From CAITJF01 sp032654645 (lineage in GTDB: Bacteria; Pseudomonadota; Gammaproteobacteria; Burkholderiales; Gallionellaceae), in assembly GCA_032654645.1 (NCBI GenBank), contig JAULAW010000010.1:186001-250000 (forward strand): a stretch of 64,000 nucleotides of DNA, read 5' to 3'. The notes beneath the pieces were generated by a model that saw only the letters and a program-made list of their open reading frames with translations, ran no database searches and was not told the DNA's origin. The position numbers and the translations under genes were made by a program. This document shows, one piece after another, positions 57,557 to 64,000 of this stretch. The stretch's first letter is position 1. Each line of letters opens with the position of its first letter.

Positions 57557-59463
57557 CACGGTAAATTTGTTCTCTCTCTGAAATCAAGTCAAGCTGCGGT
57601 GAGTTGAATTATTTGTCATGCGCAGATAGTCGAAGACCAAGCGGGTATTTCGGTTCAACTGTTGCATCTTCTGGGCGACGCTGGATTTGCCATCAGAGAT
57701 GAACTGGATGACGCCGACGGCGAAGCGGCGTAGCCGGGAGATATTCTCCGGGCCGTAGCCTGTGCGGATACGGCAACGATCTTCATCGAAATTCCAATCG
57801 ATGACATAGTGGCAGCGGTTCTCAATCGTCCAGTGCCCGCGATTGATTTCAAGGATGCGCTGCGGGCTGGCTTGTTCTGGGGGGCGGCTGGTCATCCCCA
57901 AAGCGACCTCTGCAGTGATCTTCCCGCTTTTTTTGTATACGGCCTCCCGCTCGATCAGGAAGACTTGCCCGACATGCGGGAAATCCAGGTAGGCATTGAG
58001 CGCGGTGCTGCACCAGATACGCCGGGTCTCGATTCGCCCATGCACGGGCGGAGAGACTTCGACGAAATCCGGCTCTTTCCGGTTCTGGAACAATAGAGCG
58101 ATGTCGGACCGGAGCGTTGCCTGGTTGCCTTTGACGGTGAAGTGGTAATGCGCCCCGCGTTGCACCAGATACGCGGCCAGTTTGCGTTGCGTCAGCAGTG
58201 CATCGGCGGTGATGTCTTTGCCCAGAATATTGATCCCGTCCAGCAGCGGAACGAACATCCCGATTTCATTGGTTTGTTTAGTTTCATCGCTGCCCGCTAC
58301 GGGCAAGGCGCCGACTTTTTTTGGGTAACGCACAAGGCGGTCTCATGCCCGACCACGCTCATGATGTGGGTTTGCTGCCCCGCCTCGTCGATCGCGTTGC
58401 ACATCGTCTTGCCATCGATGGCGAGGCTTTGGTCTTCCTCTCCGAAGGCCGCATTCCACTGTTGCAGGGCGAGGTCGAGTTTGGCCGGGTCGACCCGCAC
58501 CAGCACATCGCGGAAGATGGACTCGCTGGGGACGACATAGCGTTTCTGTATGTGGCGGCAGCCGAAGCGTTCGCGTGCCTTGGGTTTAAGGTCTTTCGCC
58601 CACGCGGCGATAGCCTTGTAGCCGCGCATGCCGCACAGGGTTGCGCCCGCAGCGATGCCGAGCACAACACAGAGCCGATGACGCCGACCTTCGGCGCGGC
58701 GCGGATCGGGGATGCCGTCAAAGAAGTCGGGCAGCGTGCGCATCTGTTCGGCAGTCAGCATGATCTTGGGTGCTCCGGTACGATAAACAGGGTCAAGGAC
58801 GGGGCGGGAGAGCTGGTCCCGCGCATCACGTTGCACGGGGAGGACAAAGACCAGCTTGGGCGATTTGGCATCCGCGCTGTAGCCCTCGCGGGTGCGGCGG
58901 AACCCCTGCGTCAGCCCCAGGCAAGCCCAGTTCGCGGCACGATAGACCGTGCCGTGGAAGCGCGCCGGATCAACGAAGGTTTCCAGCAAGAGCAAAGGCT
59001 GACCAAAACGTTCTTGCCAGTCCCCGGCAATTCGCTGGTGGCACAATGACAGCGCTTTGGAACCCAGATTGGGGAAGTGCCACTCGGGCAGAATCAGGAA
59101 ACGGCTGTTGTTGGCGATTAAACTCAGACGATCAAATTGGTGACGGAAATCCCAGCCAATCCAACGGTCACGGACACCGCACTTCCATGCTGAGGCTGAG
59201 AAGCTCAGCAATGCCGCCCATTCATCTTCATGGGTGGCGACATACCAGAGCGTGTGGCCGATCTTGGCCAGATCACCCAAGTAGTGGTGTTGCTGCATCA
59301 GTTCCCGATAGCGAGCTTCTTCGCTCTTGCTCACGAGACGGACGCTCAATGCTTGTAGATTGGCTTGCATTCATGCTTTATACGCGAGCTGGGCGTGAAT
59401 GTCCAGAAAAACAATTAACCGCTTAATCCGTTGAGAATTTATAGGGAGGACAAATTCACCCTG
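57557..59463 (-). mobile_element. ISAs1-family insertion sequence with DUF4338 domain
   Basis: A 1907-bp element. Ends read CACGGTAAATTTGTTCTCTC (left) and CAGGGTGAATTTGTCCTCCC (right, complement), an imperfect terminal inverted repeat with four mismatches in 20. GTCTGCATCA flanks both sides exactly (57547-57556 and 59464-59473), a 10-bp target duplication typical of the ISAs1 family. It carries one transposase in two overlapping frames. The exact duplication implies a recent insertion. Confidence 0.88.
57584..59370 (-). CDS. DUF4338-ISAs1 transposase in two frames, A_AAA_AAG junction
   Basis: The first frame (59370-58297) has an N-terminal DUF4338/DruA-like domain (RYRELMQQHHYLGDLAKIGH, LLLLETFVDPARFHGTVYRA) and the start of an ISAs1 transposase (FFDGIPDPRRAEGRRHRL, QSLAIDGKTM with the first Asp). 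It meets a stop soon after TQKKSAPCP. A -1 shift at A_AAA_AAG (58321-58315) joins it to the second frame (VGALPVAGSDETKQTNEIGM, ITADALLTQRKLAAYL, GHWTIENRCHYVIDWNFDED with the Asp and Glu). The joined product is 595 residues with a complete DDE triad. It may be programmed frameshifting or a mutation. Confidence 0.85.
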
Positions 59464-59506
59464 GTCTGCATCAGGGTACCCATGCCAACCCGCAAGCTTT
59501 GTGCTA

Positions 59507-59531
59507 AATTCTGCCCAGTCTGGCCAGAATT
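59507..59531. promoter_or_regulatory. palindromic operator upstream of the phd-like gene
   Basis: AATTCTG (59507-59513) and CAGAATT (59525-59531) form an inverted repeat 24 bp before the antitoxin start. It is a likely autorepression site of the toxin-antitoxin pair. Confidence 0.45.
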
Positions 59532-59555
59532 AACGCCAGAGTAACGGAGGCAATC

Positions 59556-59807
59556 ATGCACAGTGAATGGCAACTGCAAGAAGCGAAGGGCAACTTCAGC
59601 CAGCTCATCAAGCGGGCGGCGAGTGGCGATGCCCAAATCGTTACCGTCCACGGCAAACCTACGGCGGTAGTCGTTTCGACGGAAGAGTACGCCCGGCTCA
59701 CCCGCCACCGCACCAAACTCTCCAGCGCGCTGCTACGCCCCGACCTTGCAGCCGAAGACCTGGACATCTCCCGCAGCCGCGACACCGGGCGCGACATCGA
59801 GCTATGA
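59556..59807 (+). CDS. Phd/YefM-family antitoxin
   Basis: An 83-residue antitoxin. The Phd start MHSEWQLQEAKGNFSQLIKR and PQ-like centre DAQIVTVHGKPTAVVVSTEE with EYARL are clear. The tail (SALLRPDLAAEDLDISRSRD) is the toxin-binding part. ATG 59556 follows ACGGAGG. The stop overlaps the vapC start (ATGA). The toxin gene is frameshifted, so the antitoxin may now be unpaired. Confidence 0.92.
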   Translation: MHSEWQLQEAKGNFSQLIKRAASGDAQIVTVHGKPTAVVVSTEEYARLTRHRTKLSSALLRPDLAAEDLDISRSRDTGRDIEL

Positions 59808-60227
59808 GCTGGCTGCTGGACACCTGCGCGCTTTCCGAATACGCCAAAAAAAACGCCTGCGACTAAAGTGATCGCCTGGCTGGACGAGCAGGACGAAGCA
59901 AGCCTGTTCATCAGCGTCATCATGTTGGGTGAAATCGAAAAAAGCATCCTCAAACTGCGCAAAGCCGACCCGCGCCGCAGCCAGAAGCTCACCGCGTGGC
60001 TGGGTAAGGTGGAACAGCGCTTCGCCGGGCGTATCCTGCCGCTCGACGCCGCCGCCCTTCACGTCTGGGCGCAAATCGCTGCACACACCGAATTGGCCGG
60101 GCAACCCATGCCGGTGATGGACGGCCTGTTCATGGCCACCGCCCAATGCCACGGCCTCGCCGTGGTCACCCGCAACGTGCAGGGTTTCGCGCTGTACCCG
60201 CAAGTGTTTAACCCTTGGGCACTGTAA
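59804..60227 (+). pseudogene. vapC: VapC-type PIN toxin broken in a poly-A tract
   Basis: The frame from ATG 59804 encodes MSWLLDTCALSEYAKKNACD and stops. With one A fewer in the run of eight (59846-59853) it would continue KKTPATKVIAWLDEQDEAS into the rest of a PIN domain (SVIMLGEIEKSILKLRKADP, PVMDGLFMATAQCHGLAVVT, NVQGFALYPQVFNPW), ending at 60227. Asp6, the Glu and the later Asp residues would all be present. The remainder is otherwise undamaged, so the change is recent, a phase-variable tract or a sequencing error. Confidence 0.85.
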
Positions 60228-60254
60228 GCCTGCCGTAGCGAAACTGTTTTTCCG

Positions 60255-60313
60255 CTCTCCCTCTCCCTCTCCCTCTCCCTCTCCCTCTCCCTCTCCCTCT
60301 CCCTCTCCCTCTC
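60255..60313. repeat. hexanucleotide microsatellite (CTCTCC)9
   Basis: Nine full copies of CTCTCC and a partial tenth lie 28 bp after the vapC stop. The minus-strand frames through it give only Glu-Gly or Glu-Arg dipeptides and are not genes. Confidence 0.9.
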
Positions 60314-60807
60314 TGTCATTCTGAAACGAAGTGAGGAATCTTACCCGCTGCACAAGATTTCTCCTTCCAGTCGAAATGGCAGTTGGTTTGTAGTCGCCTT
60401 TGGCGATGAAGTCAGGCATCCAACACAACATATTTGCTAAACTCTTTCATGACTTATCCCCTCACAACGGCTCTGAGCCTGTAGTTTTACGGAACCTCAA
60501 GTTTAATCCGCGTCGCTTGAGGTGCGGTAGGTCAATGCATGATGTCTAATGGGCAATCCAGGTAATCTCTCTCACTGCTTCTAAAACGGCTCAAATAGTT
60601 GCGTTGCTCCGGCGGAAGGTGTTTAATGCTGCCATTGTGTTTCAGCATTGGCGCGGGTTGTAGAGATGTTGAGACAACGCCAAAGCACAGCCCTGATATT
60701 AGTCAAATTCCACTGTAATCAAGTTTTGTATAATGCCTTCTACCCAAATCCGGCATTTGAGCCACTCGCGTTCGAATACGGCGAATGATTTAAAGGATGT
60801 CCCCAAG
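60314..60807. other. noncoding region before the RND operon
   Basis: About 490 bp without a convincing gene. It begins with TGTCATTCTGAAACGAAGTG and AGGAATCTTA, a phrase that looks like a dispersed intergenic repeat. An in-frame ATG at 60733 would lengthen the adaptor protein by 25 residues before its lipoprotein signal and is not favoured. The operon promoter is presumably here; no regulator gene is present. Confidence 0.4.
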
Positions 60808-62013
60808 ATGAAACCAAGCTCTCCTTATAATACTATTCTCGCGGCTATACTTCTGCCCATGATGATCGCCGGTTGCGGCCCAAAAGAAGGGCCGCCACCC
60901 GCATCCGCTGCCGCTCCGCCGCCCCCGGAAGTTGAGGTGATGACGGTTGCCGCAGGCTCTGTGGTGCTGACGCAGGATCTTCCCGGCCGCCTTCAGGCAT
61001 ACCGGACTGCCCAGGTTCGTGCCAGGGTGGAGGGGATAGTCGAAAAACGCTTGTTTGCCGAGGGCAGCGATGTGAAAGCAGGCGACACCTTATTTCAGAT
61101 AGACGCCCGCAACTACCAGGCGGTCTACAATTCCGCCAAGGCAGATGTTGCCGTTGCCCGCCATACTGTGGAGCGTTACAAGCCGCTGCTCGAAGCAAAG
61201 GCGGTCAGCCAGCAGGAGTACGATTTGGCCGAAGCCAAGTTCAAACAGGCCGATGCCGCCTTGTCCAAGGCGCAACTCGATCTGGAAAACACTCATGTGC
61301 CAGCGTCTATCAGTGGCCGCATAGGCCGCACCCAAGTGACGGAAGGGGCGCTTGTGGGCCGGGGCGATGCCACCTTGTTGGCGACCATCGAACAGCTTGA
61401 CCCGATCTACGTCAATTTCACCCAGCCCGGCGCGGATGTGCTGCGCCTGCGCCAGGCGATCAAGAGCGGCAAGCTCAGGCGCACCGAATCCACCAGGGTG
61501 GAGCTGTTGCTGGAAGATGGCAGCCTCTATCCCTTGCCGGGCAGGATTTTTTTCACCGACATGGCGGTTGATCCTTCCACTGGCGCAGTCAGCTTGCGCG
61601 CCCAATTTTCCAATCCACAGCGTGAATTGCTGCCCGGCATGTTCGCGCGTGTCCGCTTCCCGGAAGCGATGGCGGACAATGCCATCCGTGTGCCGCAACG
61701 GGCGGTGCAGGCTGGGCCGCAAGGGCAGTTTGTGATGATCGTCGCACCCGACGGCAAGGTGGTTCCTCTGCCCATCAGGACCGGCGGCATGGCAGGCGTG
61801 GATTTCATCGTCAGCAGCGGGCTAAAAGGGGGGGAGCAGGTCATCGTCAACGGCTTGCAGAAGGCAAGGCCGGGTACAATAGTGAAGCCGGTGTCAGATG
61901 CTTCTGCAAGCGGTGCGCCGCCAGACACTCGCCCTGCGGGCGGTCTTGGCGCAGACAAAGGACTGAAGGCAGAAGGCAAAGCAACTCCACCTGCGGCAAA
62001 CGGCAAGCCATAA
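60808..62013 (+). CDS. RND efflux periplasmic adaptor (AcrA/MexA type)
   Basis: A 401-residue periplasmic adaptor bridging the RND pump and an outer-membrane channel. ATG 60808 gives a lipoprotein signal (NTILAAILLPMMIAGC) whose Cys would be acylated, and follows AAAGGATG. It has the lipoyl half-motif LPGRLQAYRTAQVRARVEGI, the coiled-coil hairpin (QAVYNSAKADVAVARHTVER to SKAQLDLENTHV), ISGRIGRTQVTEGALV, and barrel and membrane-proximal domains (RVPQRAVQAGPQGQFVMIV). A Pro/Ala-rich tail ends it. The pump gene follows after 10 bp. Substrates cannot be predicted. Confidence 0.94.
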   Translation: MKPSSPYNTILAAILLPMMIAGCGPKEGPPPASAAAPPPPEVEVMTVAAGSVVLTQDLPGRLQAYRTAQVRARVEGIVEKRLFAEGSDVKAGDTLFQIDARNYQAVYNSAKADVAVARHTVERYKPLLEAKAVSQQEYDLAEAKFKQADAALSKAQLDLENTHVPASISGRIGRTQVTEGALVGRGDATLLATIEQLDPIYVNFTQPGADVLRLRQAIKSGKLRRTESTRVELLLEDGSLYPLPGRIFFTDMAVDPSTGAVSLRAQFSNPQRELLPGMFARVRFPEAMADNAIRVPQRAVQAGPQGQFVMIVAPDGKVVPLPIRTGGMAGVDFIVSSGLKGGEQVIVNGLQKARPGTIVKPVSDASASGAPPDTRPAGGLGADKGLKAEGKATPPAANGKP

Positions 62014-62023
62014 GGGACACTCA

Positions 62024-64000
62024 ATGTTTGCCAAATTCTTCATTGACCGACCGATCTTCGCCTGGGTAATTGCTATCCTCATCACGTTTGCCGGGATACT
62101 GGCGCTGCGCGCGTTGCCGGTATCGCAATATCCGTCGGTGGCTCCGCCCGCGCTGGACATTTCCGTCACCTATCCCGGCGCATCGGCACAGGTTGTCGAG
62201 CAGAGCGCGGTGCAGTTGGTCGAGCAGGAGATGAACGGCATCGACAACTTGCTTTACATGGACTCCAGCTCGCAGGTGGGTTCCGGGCAGGTGACGCTTA
62301 CCTTCAAACCCGGCACAGATATCCAGTTTGCTTCGGTTGAGGCGCAAAACCGCATCAAGCGCGTGGAAGCGCGCCTGCCGGATGACGTGCGCCGGTTGGG
62401 GGTGACGGTCACTCGCGCCGGGCGCAACTTCATCATGGTGGTGGCGCTGGCTTCACCGGATGGCCGTCTGAACGCCATCGACCTGGGCAGCTATGCCACC
62501 GCCAGCGTGCTGGAGCCGTTGCTGCGCGTGTCCGGTGTGGGCGAGGTGCTGCTATTCGGCACCGAATATTCGATGCGCATCTGGCTCAAACCTGAAAAGT
62601 TGGAGTCCTATGCGCTTTCGCCCGCAGATGTCAGCCGCGCGGTGCGCGCGCAGAATACGCTGCTGCCGCTGGGCGAAGTAGGGCAGTTGCCTGCCGCGCC
62701 AGGGCAGGAGGTCAACGCCGTCATTACCGGGCGCGGGCGACTCGCCACTCCGGAAGAATTTGGCGACATCGTGGTGCGAGCCAACCAGGACGGCTCGACC
62801 GTGCGGCTCAAGGACATCGCCCGGATCGAGCTGGGCGCGCAGGACTATAGCCGCACCGCGCGCCTTAACGGCCAACCCATCGCCGGCATGGCGATACGCA
62901 TCACACCGGGGGCGAATGCGCTGGCGACCGCGCAAGGCGTGCGCGCCAAAATGCAGGAACTGTCGCGCTATTTTCCGCAGGGCGTGGATTGGGTCGTGCC
63001 TTACGACACCACGCGCTTCATCGAACTGTCCATCCGCGAAGTGGTAATAACCTTGCTGGAAGCGGCGGCGCTGGTTGTGCTGGTGATGTTCATCTTTCTC
63101 GGCAACTGGCGCACCACGCTGATTCCCGCCATCGTCGTGCCGGTGTCACTGATGGGCGGGCTGTTGGGGCTGTATGTATTCGGTTTCTCGATCAACGTGC
63201 TGACGCTGTTTGCGATGGTGCTGGCGATCGGCACCGTGGTGGATGATGCCATTGTGGTGGTGGAAAATGTCGAGCGCAACATGCGCAGCCACCACCTGTC
63301 GCCGCGCGAAGCGACCCGCGTGGCAATGGGTGAGATCACAGGTGCAATCATTGCGATTTCTCTCGTGCTCTCGGCGGTATTCGTGCCGATGGCCTTTTTC
63401 GGTGGCTCCACCGGAGCGATTTACCGCCAGTTTGCCGTTACGCTGGTGGTGACCATGGCGTTCTCCGCTTTTCTGGCGCTGTCGCTTACGCCCGCCTTAT
63501 GTGCGAGTCTGCTCAAGCATGATGTGGATAGTCTTGAGCGCGGCTTTCACGCCCGGTTCAGCCATTTTTTCAGCCGCGTGATAACACGCTATGTCGGCGG
63601 AGTGAATTACGCCGTGCGCAGGTTGCTGCGTTCCCTAGCGATTTATGCAGTGATCGTCGCGATTGCCGTCTGGGCATACATGAAACTGCCAAGTAGTTTT
63701 TTGCCGGAAGAAGACCAGGGATACATCGTCACCGCTATCCAGTTGCCGCCTGCCGCTGCAAAAGAAAGAACCCAAGCCGTGCTGGAATCCGTCGAACAGT
63801 TCTTTTTGAAACAGCCGCAGGTAGATAAGGTGGTAGGCGTATTGGGGTTTTCCTTTTTTGGCCGCGGACAGAACATGGCGCTCGCCTTCATCAAGCTCAA
63901 GGATTGGGATGACAGGCCCGGCAATGACAACTCGGCGCAGTCCCTGACCAAGCGCGCCAATATGAACTTTTTCCGCATGAAACAGGCGATGCTGTTCGCC
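62024..64000 (+). CDS. RND multidrug efflux pump (AcrB/MexB type), 5' part
   Basis: The first 659 codons of an HAE-1 family inner-membrane drug/proton antiporter; the gene runs off the window (full length would be about 1040). It starts MFAKFFIDRPIFAWVIAILI as AcrB does. Visible features are PSVAPPALDISVTYPGASAQ, VEQEMNGIDNLLYMDSSSQV, and the proton-relay Asp pair in AIGTVVDDAIVVVENVERN (AcrB has IGLLVDDAIVV). FGGSTGAIYRQFAVTLV, LSLTPALCASLL and the second-half start LPSSFLPEEDQGY follow. It is 10 bp from the adaptor gene; an outer-membrane channel gene may follow outside the window. Confidence 0.95.
   Translation, partial: MFAKFFIDRPIFAWVIAILITFAGILALRALPVSQYPSVAPPALDISVTYPGASAQVVEQSAVQLVEQEMNGIDNLLYMDSSSQVGSGQVTLTFKPGTDIQFASVEAQNRIKRVEARLPDDVRRLGVTVTRAGRNFIMVVALASPDGRLNAIDLGSYATASVLEPLLRVSGVGEVLLFGTEYSMRIWLKPEKLESYALSPADVSRAVRAQNTLLPLGEVGQLPAAPGQEVNAVITGRGRLATPEEFGDIVVRANQDGSTVRLKDIARIELGAQDYSRTARLNGQPIAGMAIRITPGANALATAQGVRAKMQELSRYFPQGVDWVVPYDTTRFIELSIREVVITLLEAAALVVLVMFIFLGNWRTTLIPAIVVPVSLMGGLLGLYVFGFSINVLTLFAMVLAIGTVVDDAIVVVENVERNMRSHHLSPREATRVAMGEITGAIIAISLVLSAVFVPMAFFGGSTGAIYRQFAVTLVVTMAFSAFLALSLTPALCASLLKHDVDSLERGFHARFSHFFSRVITRYVGGVNYAVRRLLRSLAIYAVIVAIAVWAYMKLPSSFLPEEDQGYIVTAIQLPPAAAKERTQAVLESVEQFFLKQPQVDKVVGVLGFSFFGRGQNMALAFIKLKDWDDRPGNDNSAQSLTKRANMNFFRMKQAMLFA

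Noticed and set aside
57584..59370. Druantia defence system suggested by the DUF4338 domain
   Set aside because: The domain is fused to an ISAs1 transposase inside a delimited insertion sequence, and no DruE-type helicase or other Druantia gene is present.
60255..60313. CRISPR-like tandem repeat
   Set aside because: Units are 6 bp with no spacers and no cas genes; it is a simple microsatellite.
59802..60431. Minus-strand frame with long Glu-Gly repeats
   Set aside because: The repeat comes from translating the CTCTCC microsatellite, and the rest is antisense to the broken vapC.

Overview
The window (about 55-57% GC by eye, dense, many overlapping starts and stops) looks like a betaproteobacterial chromosome. 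The best guess is Nitrosomonadales/Gallionellaceae-like. That lineage is inferred from protein style and gene sets (pyrG-kdsA-eno-ftsB, Rieske/cytochrome b/cytochrome c1, arn genes, an S-methylthioinosine phosphorylase next to hpt) and has not been tested by search.

Layout. 1-4.9 kb (+): 3' end of ligA, galU, hpt, a methylthioinosine phosphorylase, def and a K+ channel/RCK protein with an odd selectivity filter. 5.5-11.4 kb (-): acnA, a VIT-family transporter, a YebC-type regulator and fumC. 11.7-17.9 kb (+): an OmpA-like porin, a decayed stretch, then an operon for a molybdenum hydroxylase (XdhC, 2Fe-2S subunit, Tat-exported Moco subunit, MocA-like enzyme). 18.0-22.3 kb (-): an AttEFGH-type ABC exporter with the two permeases fused. 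22.5-27.4 kb: a thiopurine methyltransferase, a transposase relic, a BrnTA toxin-antitoxin pair, a DUF2442 gene and a SWIM-SNF2 helicase. 27.6-38.7 kb: rnr-rlmB, a ZIP transporter, mltD, an ankyrin/SUMF1-like protein, a small cytochrome c and petABC. 38.8-43 kb (-): arn lipid A genes with arnA split in two. 43-45.4 kb: an integrase relic, a VapBC pair, tRNA-Leu(CAG), a MITE and a frameshifted kleisin-like gene. 45.4-51.1 kb: prfB with its programmed frameshift, then pyrG-kdsA-eno-ftsB. 51.3-57.3 kb (-): a dead jetA (DUF3375) remnant, copA, a DUF2892 protein, a Crp/Fnr regulator, lysS and a VapBC-like pair. 57.5-60.3 kb: a DUF4338-ISAs1 insertion sequence, a Phd/VapC pair with a broken toxin, and a hexamer microsatellite. 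60.8-64 kb (+): RND efflux adaptor and pump (pump runs off the end).

No intact undescribed multi-gene system is evident. The strongest unusual signals are: (1) a complete IS, with a DruA-like domain fused to an ISAs1 transposase, a slippery heptamer at the ORF junction and an exact 10-bp target duplication, inserted in a small gene whose frame is restored by removing it; (2) two decayed kleisin-like genes, one recognisably Wadjet JetA, about 6 kb apart; (3) a perfect Crp-type palindrome at class II spacing between a Crp/Fnr gene and a DUF2892 gene; (4) a channel whose filter reads TIGYIE; (5) a 195-bp MITE with perfect 25-bp inverted repeats and a target duplication; (6) a VapC toxin broken in a poly-A tract.
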